The notes beneath the pieces are model-generated. The model did no database searches. It was not told the origin of the DNA and saw only the letters and a list, made by a program, of their open reading frames with translations. Below are positions 46,975-57,319 of a stretch of 64,000 nt of DNA, one piece after another. Each line of letters starts with the position of its first letter. Positions within the stretch are counted from its first letter, which is position 1. Location of the stretch: contig QVOM02000101.1 in NCBI GenBank assembly GCA_003586115.2, forward strand, positions 26,084,901 through 26,148,900, written 5' to 3'. The stretch comes from Salvator merianae (taxonomy: Eukaryota; Chordata; Lepidosauria; Squamata; Teiidae). The translations under genes and the position numbers were made by a program.

Positions 46975-47744
46975 ATGATTAAAATAGCATGAGGGCAAGA
47001 AGCCCAGGAACAGAAAAACAGTCTTTACAGACAGAAATGCAGAGTCTTGTTAATATGTCACTCAAATTAGATACTTTGTACCAAATTGTAGAATATTCAG
47101 GTGCTGCTCAGTAATTTAGAGATAGAGAACTCTGTTTGACTAGGGCTGATAAATCAGCCTGCCTCTTTAAAAAATGCTTACAGCCTACAGAGATGAGAGG
47201 TGTTGGGGTGATCCCACTGTTGATTTTTCCCACTAAAGCCCACCACTCAATTTATATGAATAAACTCTTTTCCAAGCATTCACATTTGGGCAACTTCTTG
47301 CCCAAAAGATGATCAAATGTTGTCTCCCTTCCCTCCCAACTTTAACAATCAACTCACACCCAAGCCCTGACACTGCTAAGAAAGGATGGGTGAATTAGAG
47401 CAGAATCTCACCCCTCAGTATCTTCCATCCTGATTCTTCACAGTTGTAAGGAAGGGGGGAAAAGAAGACAGAGAGAAATAGATTTCTTCTCTCTTCTTAG
47501 TGCTTACCAGCACACCAAAGTAAAGCTTTTAAGTTGAGGCACAATATGATTTGGGAAGAGAAGAGGTTCCCACAAGCATCCCCTTTTTTCTTATAGTCTG
47601 TTAGCAACAGAGCACATGATATGGAATTCTGTCCCACAACAGAGAGCACTCCAAAGCAGCACTGAGAGGGTGAATGGTTTCTCCCACCTCAGTGATTTCA
47701 GCGTGAAAAGGTGATCCCACCTGTAAGACAGCAGCAAGGGAATT
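46975..47744. other. Non-coding stretch
   Basis: Nothing recognised before the L2-type element. Confidence 0.45.
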
Positions 47745-47758
47745 GATTCCTGGTTGAC

Positions 47759-48184
47759 ATGGATGGTGCTCCTGCCGAGGCTCTGGTCTTGCTGTGGAAC
47801 CAGATGGGCAGAGTCATTGATTTGATCACACCCAAGCTCCCTCAACCCAGCTGTGGAACCTGTAAAGCACCCTGGTATTCCATGGAATTACGGGTGATGA
47901 AGCAAGCAGGCCGACGGCCAAAGTGCAGGTGGTGTAAATCCCACTGTGAATCTGACTGAGCACGTGTTAGAGCACATTATTGTGCCTAACATGTGGTGGT
48001 AGGGGTGGCAAAAAGGCCTTACTTTGTCAGCACCATTGCATCTTCAAGTAGCCATCCAGCAGAGCTTTTTAGAGTGGTAAATGAGCTCTTGAGACCTAGT
48101 CCAAGAAGGCAAGGACAGTTACCATATAACATCTGCTGTAACACATTTGCTAGGCACTTTGAGGATCCATAGGGGACTTGATGC
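47759..48184 (+). pseudogene. L2-type linker domain
   Basis: Shows PWYSMELRVMKQAGRRPKCR and WCKSHCESD then a stop at 47957-47959, with homology continuing as HYCA, AKRPYFVSTIASSSSHPAEL and FRVVNELL up to the hAT insertion. Matches 38907-39248 of the minus-strand copy. Confidence 0.8.
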
Positions 48185-49320
48185 TAGGGGTGTGCATGAA
48201 AGCTTCGTGCATTTAGATTTTCGTGCGAAAATGGCGTTTCCGCCATCTTCGCACAAAAATCGAAGCCCAAAGGGGCTCGCGAATGGCGAAGGTCCGGGCG
48301 ACTTTCGAGACCTTCGCCATTTGCCGCGAGCTCCCTCTTTTTGGGCGCTCGCCTCTCTCTCACTCCCAACCCAGTCTGTCAGTGTAATGACAGACTGGGG
48401 TGGGAGTGAGAGAGAGCGCTGCGCCATCGGAAACGGAGCAATCAAGGTGAAGGGAAGACCTTCACCTTGATTACTCTGCTTCCGATGGCGCTCNNNNNNN
48501 NNNNNNNNNNNNNNNNNNNNNNNNNNNNNNNNNNNNNNNNNNNNNNNNNNNNNNNNNNNNNNNNNNNNNNNNNNNNNNNNNNNNNNNNNNNNNNNNNNNN
48601 NNNNNNNNNNNNNNNNNNNNNNNNNNNNNNNNNNNNNNNNNNNNNNNNNNNNNNNNNNNNNNNNNNNNNNNNNNNNNNNNNNNNNNNNNNNNNNNNNNNN
48701 NNNNNNNNNNNNNNNNNNNNNNNNNNNNNNNNNNNNNNNNNNNNNNNNNNNNNNNNNNNNNNNNNNNNNNNNNNNNNNNNNNNNNNNNNNNNNNNNNNNN
48801 NNNNNNNNNNNNNNNNNNNNNNNNNNNNNNNNNNNNNNNNNNNNNNNNNNNNNNNNNNNNNNNNNNNNNNNNNNNNNNNNNNNNNNNNNNNNNNNNNNNN
48901 NNNNNNNNNNNNNNNNNNNNNNNNNNNNNNNNNNNNNNNNNNNNNNNNNNNNNNNNNNNNNNNNNNNNNNNNNNNNNNNNNNNNNNNNNNNNNGAGAAAT
49001 CAAGGCGAAGGGAAGACCTTTGCCTTGATTTCTCTGCTTCTGATGGCCCTCACCTCTCTCACATTCCCCCCCCCAGTCTGTCATTACACTGACAGACTGG
49101 GGGGGGGGATGAGAGAGAGGCGAGCGCTATCGGAAGCAGAGAAATCAAGGCGAAGGTCTTCCCTTTGCCTTGATTTCTCTGCTTCCGTTCGCGGCGAAAA
49201 TGTTTGCCGCGAAAACGAAGGGCTTCGTTTTCGCGCGTATTTTTTCGCACGAAAACGAAGCCTAGGAGCTTCGCATTCCTGCGAAGTGAAAAGGGAAAAG
49301 TGCCTTCGTGCACATCCCTA
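48185..49320. mobile_element. hAT-type element made of chained palindromes
   Basis: Terminal inverted repeats TAGGGGTGTGCATGAA and TTCGTGCACATCCCTA, flanked by an 8-bp duplication CTTGATGC / CTTGATAC (48177-48184 and 49321-49328; one mismatch). The interior is CpG-rich and consists of successive hairpins: GCTCGCGAATGGCGAAGGTC with its complement (48275-48331), a CCAGTCTGTCA / TGACAGACTGG hairpin (48361-48408), and a 33-bp stem around ATCAAGGTGAAGG (48421-48491). Versions of the last two occur again after the gap. No transposase is visible. Confidence 0.85.
48494..48993. other. Assembly gap, exactly 500 N
   Basis: Unknown bases inside the palindrome array. The round number suggests a placeholder length, so the true size of the element is unknown. 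Frames running through it are meaningless. Confidence 0.98.
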
Positions 49321-49328
49321 CTTGATAC

Positions 49329-50231
49329 CACAATTCAAAATAGTCCAAAGGAAACGTCCAGAGAAGCGTCTGGTCCTGTTATTTTGGATCAATTTCAATT
49401 ATTGAGGCCTGAGGATGTGGACAAGCTGCTTGCTGGGCTTCGGGTGACCACATGCTCTCTAGACCCTTGCCCATCTTGGTTGATAAAAGCTAGCCAACAG
49501 GGTATGACTGGGTGGGTTCTGGGAGTGGTGAATGCCTCCTTGAAGGATGGGGTTGAGCCAATGGCTCTGAAAGAGGCAGTGGTACACCACCACCACCCCC
49601 GAAGGGGCCATCTCTGGACCCTGAGGTTTTAAACAACTACCGCCCAGTGGCAAACATATCCTTCTTGGGAAAAGCTCTGGAGAGAGTTGTCACTACCCAA
49701 TTGTGAGCATGCTTGGAGGAAGCTGATTATCTGGATCCATTTCAATCTGGCTTCAGACCTGGTCATGGCACTGAAACTGCTTTGGTCGCCCTGATCGATT
49801 ATCTTCTCTGGGAGAAAGACCAAGGAAATGTTATTCTGTTAGTTCTCCTGGACCTTTCATCTGCTTTTGATACCATTGATCATGGTATCCTCCTGGAAAG
49901 GCAACAGGGACTGGAAGTTGGAGGCACCGCATTGCGGTGGTTCTGCTCCTATCTTCAAGGCCGATACCAAAGAGTAGCAGTGGGGGAGATCTGTTTGAGG
50001 CCCTGGGAGCTCACCTGTGGGGTTCCTCAGAGATCAATCTTATCCCCCATGCTATTTAACATCTATATGAAGCTGCTGGGAGAGGTCATCAGGAGATTTG
50101 GAGTAAGGTGTCATCAATATGCAGATGACACCCAGCCCTATCTCTCCATGTCACCAGGTTCAGGAGAGGCAGTTGAAGTGCTTGACAGGTGCCTGGGGGC
50201 AGTAATGGACTGGATGAGGGCAATAAACTGA
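49329..50231 (+). pseudogene. L2-type reverse transcriptase
   Basis: Resumes the L2 ORF after the hAT insertion: LDQFQLLRPEDVDKLLAGLR, a histidine-rich HHHHPRRG stretch with a frame change near 49590, then a clean frame 49713-50231 with LDPFQSGFRPGHGTETALVA, the catalytic block VLLDLSSAFDTIDHGILLER and the second catalytic motif YADDTQ (50118-50132). Both catalytic Asp blocks are present, unlike the minus-strand copy. Ends at a TGA after MRAIN. Confidence 0.85.
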
Positions 50232-50718
50232 AATTAAATCCAGACAAGACAGAGGTGCTGTGTGTTAAAGGCTTTCTTGTCCATAAAGAAGGGAGGCATT
50301 CTGTTCTTGATGGGGTTTCTCTGCCCTGGAAGGAACAGGTACATAATCTGGGACTGCTCTTGGTCTCTGTGTTGACACTTGAGGCTTAGGTGGAAGCAGT
50401 GGCCAAGAGTGCCTACCACCAGCTTCAGCTGGTTCTCCAACTTCGGCCCTTTCTGGACAGGAACAGTCTGGCCACAGTAATCTATGCTCTGGTAACTTCC
50501 AGATTGGACTATTGTAATGCACTCTACATGGGGCTGCCTTTGAAGATGGTTTGGAAGCTGCAGCTGGTGCAGAATGCAGCAGCTAGACTGCTGACTGGCA
50601 CTGCTGGCCAGTTGCACATCATATCGGTCTTGACAGAACTGCACTGGCTGCCTATCCACTACTGAGCCCTATTCAAGGCGCTAACATTAACATTTAAGGC
50701 CCTAAATGGTTTGGGCCC
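50189..50718 (+). pseudogene. L2-type C-terminal domain, first part
   Basis: Frames 50189-50389 and 50390-50665 give KLNPDKTEVLCVKGFLVHKE, then LQLRPFLDRNSLATVIYALV with TSRLDYCNALYMGLPLKMVW and LHWLPIHY. A TAG at 50387-50389 and a TGA at 50663-50665 break it. The coding is cut by the solo LTR within the NGLGP motif. Confidence 0.85.
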
Positions 50719-51350
50719 TGTGAGAAATAAGAAAATGTTACTTTTGCAATTCTAACGTACACCTCCTCTGAACATAACTAAAGTGCCACGAACAAGCTAG
50801 CCATTTCTATCTGAAGGAAACTAGAAGATGCTAAATTCCTGGCATAGTTAAAAGCTAAGGATTACAAACGATCCTGGTATGAACGGAGGCTAATTCCATT
50901 ACTGTCACTTATAACAAAATCCACCTGCATTAGTTGGACAGCTGTCTGAGATAAATGGCTAGGTTGAACTTTTCTTATCGGGCACCAGCTTTAAACTCTT
51001 CTGACCATGTGTAATAAGGGTCATGCATATTTTCGGATACACCCATGAATGAATAATTAGGCCTTTAATGAGACATGGGATGTATGTCATGGGAGGGGGA
51101 ACATATCAAGGGGAATATGTTATAGGCAGACGGGTAAACTGTACACCTTTCTCTCTTCAGCCACTGAGAGAGAGAGGGAGGGACATTTCGGCCATGCTTA
51201 GGGGATATAAGCTTGCTGCGCCAAGGTCTAGGTGTCTGCCTACCTTGTTAGGACACCCGTCTTGCAAGAACGTAAATAAATAAAATGCTTCTTCACCAAC
51301 TTTGTTCACAACGTATTTTGTTCAGGGTTGTAATAGACCCATTTATTACA
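50719..51350 (+). mobile_element. Solo LTR of an endogenous retrovirus-like element
   Basis: 632 bp starting TGTGAGAAATAAG and ending TTTATTACA, flanked by a perfect 5-bp duplication GGCCC (50714-50718 and 51351-51355). Contains a TATA-like GATATAA (51204-51210) and overlapping AATAAA signals (51275-51284) in the expected U3-R order. No internal retroviral sequence remains, so recombination between two LTRs is inferred. The class cannot be set from the sequence; the layout is compatible with a class I LTR. Confidence 0.82.
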
Positions 51351-51599
51351 GGCCCCAAATATCAAAAGGAACGCCTCCTCCAATACAGACCTGCCCGTAC
51401 CTTAAGATCCGGCACTGAGGACCTCTTGTCTGTGCCGCCCCCTCCAGTGGTTAGGGGGGTTGGGACACGTGAGAGGGCCTTCTCAGTCATTGCTCCCAGA
51501 TTGTGGAATGGTCTCCCCTTTGAGGTACATCATGCACCATCATTGCTTGCCTTTAGAAGGCAACTAAAGATGTACTTCTTTACCCTGGCCTTTGGCTAA
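51351..51599 (+). pseudogene. L2-type C-terminal domain, last part
   Basis: Continues after the LTR: PKYQKERLLQYRPARTLRSG, TRERAFSVIAPRLWNGLPFE, then FRRQLKMYFFTLAFG and a TAA. This is the natural ORF end, matching the minus-strand copy. Confidence 0.85.
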
Positions 51600-51607
51600 G
51601 CTAAGGA

Positions 51608-51679
<72 letters not shown>
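51608..51679. repeat. (AAT)n microsatellite in L2-type 3' UTR
   Basis: About 72 bp of perfect AAT repeats directly after the ORF end; absent at this place in the minus-strand copy. Confidence 0.95.
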
Positions 51680-51852
51680 TCCCTGCTGGTACTGTCATAG
51701 ACCATTTTTAGTGCTTTTAATCTGTTTTTATATTGGTTTAAATTGTATTATTTTTGTGTTTTTAATCTGCTTTCATACTGTTTTAATTTGTATTTTTTAC
51801 ATGTGTTGTGATCCACCCTGGGGCCTTCGAGTGTAGGGCAGGATAGAAGTCA

Positions 51853-51855
51853 AAA

Positions 51856-51887
<32 letters not shown>
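51853..51887. repeat. (AAAT)n tail of the L2-type element
   Basis: Tetranucleotide tail at the LINE 3' end. Confidence 0.9.
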
Positions 51888-53720
51888 AGCAAGCTTGCAT
51901 ACCAGCTGTACTGGGCAAGACTATTTCAGTTCTCCTTTTTAAATTAAAATGGTTTGAGATCACAAGTACAGATACAGAGAAAGGTTTTTCAAGAAAAATG
52001 TAATAACTAGCTTTTGTAAGTTACTGCAGCATCTTGATATCTTATTGCATTGTACGTCTCATTGCAAACACAGCAGGTAATCAGTTAAGAATAGTTACAA
52101 TGTATCAGGGTCTGTACTTCTCAGTTTCTTACTGCAAAATACTATTCTCCTTTGTTCTAATGTAATACCAGAGAGAGAAAAAAAAGCTAGAAGGGGGTTT
52201 TGTTGCAGTTTCAGCTGACAACTTTTAAAAGTATACTTCCCCCCGCCCTCTATATTAGCTTGAGTCAGCATAGCTTCACTGCCATTCAAATATGGTCACC
52301 ATGCTCTTCCACCTTTTCATCATAGGAAAATAGCAATTCTGGACATTGAAGCATATATGTATTTACTAGTAACTGGTTGTTTCGTAATAACTTGGACTAC
52401 TTGGACCTTTCCAATGCAGGTAAGTGCAGAGATTGCCTTGGTTTTGCTTGAGAAAACCACTGTGTTATATAATATGGGGAGGACTGTGATTTTTTAAAAT
52501 ATAGAGCTCTCATTTTCAGATTTTAGAACAGTTGTGTATCCGTCGCAGAGGAGATTATAACACGTCCAGTTTATCTACATAGCAGCAATAACTAAGGCCC
52601 GCCTAGACACAGGTTGATTATAGCACTATTTTCTGTCTTCTTAGTCAGTTGTTCCTTCATTCCCAAAGTAGAATGACTACATTGACATTAGTTTATTGCC
52701 CTTCTGCTTTTCATTTATACCTTCATGCTGTTAGCCCATTCTTCTTGAACAAAAATGGACAGCCCTGCCCCATCTCATGGAAGAAATGAGGTTAACTCTG
52801 CCCTTCTCTCTGAATGGTTATTGCGTCCTTTGCAATGTTAACCTTATGTGGTTGTGGTTTTTGTGCAAGGCTGTATTTTGTACAAAATGGTATCTGTGCA
52901 GTGTTTTTCCTCAGTAATTTTATGTTTGTGGGCAGTCACAAAGTCAATGCTTTTGCTCAGAACTGTGGGAAATGCAGGTTCAGCCACTATCAAAAATTGG
53001 TCTGACACAGAGTGACAGAAATGACCATTGGTATTTTGATCCTCCCCTTTTCCTCATAGGCCGTAACTGTGATCTGACAACTCTGTAAGCACCATGGCTG
53101 TATCCACTGTGCTTCCATCTTTGTCTGTTTCATAGTCTCAGCCATGCTTGCAAGCATTTCTCACAGTTCCTGTTTTCCATCTTTGTGGTGGTTAACTTTG
53201 GTATGCTGGTAATTTGTCTGGCAAACTGAAGGATGTCTTGAGTACAATGCCTGGGGAAACAACTGCAATAATGCAGACTGAGAAAATCAGATGGGAATGG
53301 AAGTTTCATCTATTTCTTGTCCATTCCTTGGCCCTTTCTGTTCTGTTATCAATAGATGGAATAGCATAGAACAGATACTGTCTCTCTGCCTGGCTTCTTC
53401 TGAGTGGGGTCAAGGGTGGTGATTCTGACAAGCTCATTGACTGCTTTTTTCCCTCCAAATTTCTCCCAACAAATCCCTGTTGTTGCAATGCAGCTCAATC
53501 TCACACTTTATACAAATAAAGGAATCGAGAGTAACATATATTGAGAACACTGCTGGACTACTTTACAGTTCAGTGTAAACAACATGACAAGGTTTTTAGC
53601 CTCACATGAGCAAACTCTCTCCTTGTTGCTCTTGACTGGATCAGAGGAAAAGGACACACCCTTGGATCTTTCTTTGAAACATCCTGGCAGAGAGACAATC
53701 ATAGAACTCTATGGATACAA
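51888..53720. other. Non-coding stretch
   Basis: No gene or nameable repeat recognised. Confidence 0.5.
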
Positions 53721-53732
53721 AAGAAAAGAAGG

Positions 53733-53820
<88 letters not shown>

Positions 53821-53821
53821 G

Positions 53822-53896
<75 letters not shown>

Positions 53897-53897
53897 A
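53721..53897. repeat. (AAAG)n/(GA)n microsatellite
   Basis: About 177 bp: GAAA repeats, a (GA)n core at 53755-53783, then a long GAAA run. Frames read through it as Lys-Glu-Arg or Phe-Leu-Ser repeats and are not genes. Confidence 0.97.
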
Positions 53898-54844
53898 CCT
53901 CATAACAAAACGAGAAGGAGATTGCACATTCAGAGTGGTTAAAAGTGGAATCCCTATATTCTGGAATGAAGAGAAAAAAAGAAAAATTATAGCAGAATGA
54001 AAGCTTCTTTTTTTTTAGTGTAGCAAGGATCTAAGTAATGAAGTGCTGTATTGCAAAATATCTGGTCATATAAAGTCATGGTCTCTTTCGTGTGAACTGA
54101 AATGCAGTTTTATTGCTTTGCTTGTGTTATAAAAACTTCTCTTAACACATGTTCAAATGAGTTAAATCAAGACTTGGGTTGGATTTATCAGGCATGAGGC
54201 TGATGAGTGGAATTCAGGGAAATAAACACCAAAATTCCAAATTAAAATGATTTTATTGAACAGAAACATTTAGAATAGAAATTCAAATGCTAATGCAAAC
54301 TCTTTTAATATGGAAATTAGCAGCTGTGATTCCACAGTAATCTATTGCAAAGTTAATTCTAGGGTGGAAGAGCAAGAACCTGGCTGAAGCAAATAGGCTA
54401 GCTTGGTAACAGTGTTGCAATGCTAAAGAATTGATTATTACAAAGAGTGCTTTGAAACTGAGAGTGTTAATTGCAGCAGAAATAAGAAAAGGTATGATTT
54501 GAGTATGCAAAAGGTGGGAAGAAGGAGACATTTATACTACAGAGATTTGGGTGTTACAGAGTGTAGTATATGGAAGATATACAGTTAAGTCCTGGGATTT
54601 AGGCTTTTCAGGTTTCCTCTTTCTAATAATGAGTGATAAACTACACAGCTAGGGGATTTGCATAACAAATGTTCATTAAATCACATAGATAAGAATAATG
54701 ATTTCCCCCCCACACCAATTCAGATCAATGACCCATTTAGTCCATCAATCCAGAGACAAAACATTAGCGTAATAACATTTTCCTGGTTCACTGTCTTCTT
54801 AGGGGTTGATTATTAATGTTGGTGGTGGTGATGATGAGGATGAC
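53898..54844. other. Non-coding stretch
   Basis: Nothing recognised. Confidence 0.5.
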
Positions 54845-55045
54845 ATTCATATCCTGCCTTTCCTATTCAAAGAGGTCAAGCTGGAACATGCAATTATTGT
54901 TCTTCTATTTTATCCCCAAATCATACTGCAGTATGAATGGCAGTGACTGACCCAGGGTACCCATCCCCTTCCACAAGGCCAAATGCAGATTCAAAACCAG
55001 GGACTCCTAGTTCCTAGTCTGGAATTCTGGCTACTAACATATACT
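54845..55045 (-). mobile_element. tRNA-derived SINE, antisense, degraded
   Basis: The plus strand reads TTCATATCCTGCCTTTCCTA, then GTGACTGACCCAGGGTACCC, then AGATTCAAAACCAGGGACTC and CCTAGTTCCTAGTCTGGAAT. This is the reverse complement of the squamate tRNA-SINE order: head, B box GGTTTTGAATCT, GGGTCAGTCAC body block, and a GGCAGGATATGAA tail. Confidence 0.65.
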
Positions 55046-56949
55046 AGCAATAGAGGAAGTAATTGCAAGATTAGTAGCTGTTGCTGACCCTGTCCTCTAT
55101 AAACGTGCTCAATGCTTTTTAAATTTCCAAGCTGGTGGACATCGCCACATGTTGTAGAAGTCAAAGATACAGGGGAATGCCACTAAAATACAGAAAATAA
55201 GTAAACAAACTATATATAACAAACTGCCATAGGTATGGGCCTTATAACTCAGTTCCAGTGATCTAAGCATACCAGTCATTAATCCACACTCTTTCTAGCT
55301 TTCACCATCTTATTCAACTTCAAATAACACCACCTCCCTAAACCTGACTGCTATTCTCGCCATCAGTTACCCATCAGGCAGTATCTGCTATTGTTGTATA
55401 ACGGAGATATTATGACTATCCTACCAATCAGCTGCATTGAAGCCAAGGTGTCACCCTTTTAGGGAGAAGATGCAACCCAAAGCAGAAGCAACTTTGTGTG
55501 AATCACGTGTGAGCCACCTCTAGGATGTGAGGTATGGTGAAAAAACATGGCATGCAGGGGTTCCCAGCCCTGGAAACCTAGTGCTACAGAAACTCTCTCT
55601 TACAGCAGTGAGGTCTCTGCTTAGGTTGCTTTGGTGGCTGACTGAAAATTGTTCTGGAAGTCAGCCTAGGAGTCAGACAGGTCCACTGATATGTCACCTC
55701 TTTTCTCCCCATCCAACCACAAGAGGAGAGTAGGAAAATAATTCTGTACACACCACACTATTTTGGACAGAAGTGTATAAATGCATCACTCTGGGAGTGT
55801 CTAGATATTTAGTATGCCCCACTCCTGTGTTGGCTGGGGGGAATCCTAGGAAACCCATGTGGATTCAGATTTTGTTATTTCAAACTAAACTGCTGTGAGC
55901 TTGACACTGTGGTAACTCCAACTGCCTATTGGTTTTGATGTGGATTTTTCCATGTGCCCACAAACAGCTTACCAATATTTTGTAGTGGAGCCAACTATCT
56001 CAACACTCCTTACTCAAGAGTCACAAATCAAACTTACAAACATTCTATCTTAAGAGAAGTGAGGAAATGAAAGAGAAAGGCAAAGGTAGCAAATATTTCT
56101 CTTGTAGAACTGATTCAGAAGCCTAAGTCTCCTGAGCTGTATTGTCTGTTACCTATGTGTCTCCATAGCAAAACTAACACTTTACATTGAAAAGGGGGGG
56201 CAGTGGGAGAAGGGAAGGTAAATGCTTGAAAGATTAGGGCTCTAAGTAAGGGAATGAATTTGTTCTGGAACAATGAATCACCTTACTCTGCCCACCAATA
56301 ATGGCATTAAAAAAAAAAGATAATTCTGGGATTCCAGCAGTTACAAACACACATCATTCACCACATCACTCACCAACCTTTTCAGAATCTTGGATCCAGC
56401 AAAGTAATTAAAGATTGCTTTCCTGAACTTCTGCCTTGCAGAGGTTACTTACTGGTCTGAGTCATTATCAACCAATGTGGAATGTTTTCTCACACACAGT
56501 CCCAGTGGGGAAGCATGTGACAGATCAGCTGCACTTTGCATGGTTTCCATACAGGCTGGTAGTATTCTTTCATCCTGCAGCTGGGTAGAGATAGCTATCT
56601 AGGTCAGAGTAGTGACGGCAACAATTGTTCCATCAGTGGACCTCAGGAAACAACTCCATGTTACTGCTAAGGCAGTAACTCTCCATGGTTGGCTTAAAAG
56701 TCCATGCTGCTATCTAGGTAGTGATGCTCAATAATACATTCTTGCAAAATTTGCGCCATTGTACTTTTTGAGTATTTTCCAAGAAATTTCTCAAGAAAGT
56801 AGGTTTCCCAGGTGCCACATACAAAACAGGGAAATAAGAGAAATTGGGTCCAGAGATATCTAGGTGTCAAATCTTGTTTGAAGGCTAAAAGTATCTTCAT
56901 TGAAGACATCTATACTAGAATCCTTACTATGCCCTGAAGGCACAATGCA
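55046..56949. other. Non-coding stretch
   Basis: No gene or nameable repeat recognised. Confidence 0.5.
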
Positions 56950-56957
56950 AAATGAAG

Positions 56958-57311
56958 TAGGAATGTGCACAAAAAAATAAAATGCTTTTGATTTGTTTTT
57001 GAAACGAAAATCTGCATTTCTGCTTTGGCAGTGAATTTTGTTGTTGAAAAATGCATTTTTTGCATTCATTTTTGCATTTTTTGCAATGTCTTCCCATTGA
57101 AAATGCCATTTTCATTGTTTAAACATAACAAAAATTGCAAAAAAAAAAAGTGAAAATTTGATGAATTTCGTTTTCACAAAAGAATAGGCTTTTTCATTTT
57201 CGATCGAAAACTGTAAGTGCAAAAAAACTCATTTTTGTTTCGATGCAAATGTTTGCAAAAAAGAAATTTCATACAAATTTTTGAATACAAATCAAAATTT
57301 GCACATCCCTA
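56958..57311. mobile_element. Short hAT-type element (354 bp)
   Basis: Termini TAGGAATGTGCACAAA and TTTGCACATCCCTA form inverted repeats. A perfect 8-bp duplication AAATGAAG flanks it (56950-56957 and 57312-57319). The interior is A/T-rich with repeated TGCATTTTTTGCA-like and CGAAAA/TTTTCG blocks. The termini resemble those of the palindromic element at 48185-49320, so they probably shared a transposase source. Confidence 0.88.
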
Positions 57312-57319
57312 AAATGAAG

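Larger units (their letters stand above)
47745..51887 (+). mobile_element. L2-type LINE hosting two later insertions
   Basis: Plus-strand relative of 37115-39950. It starts in the linker between endonuclease and RT (5'-truncated near 47745), runs through RT with YADDTQ, the C-terminal domain and a 3' UTR, and ends in (AAAT)n at 51853-51887. It is interrupted at 48184 by a hAT-type element and at 50718 by a solo LTR; in both places the L2 sequence joins cleanly once the insert and one duplication are removed. An (AAT)n run at 51608-51679 sits in the 3' UTR. Confidence 0.88.

Noticed and set aside
48119..49405. Frames of more than 300 codons across the gap
   Set aside because: They are mostly translated N; the flanks are palindromic repeat DNA.
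53584..54000. 138-codon Lys/Glu/Arg-rich frame
   Set aside because: Translation of the GAAA/GA microsatellite.
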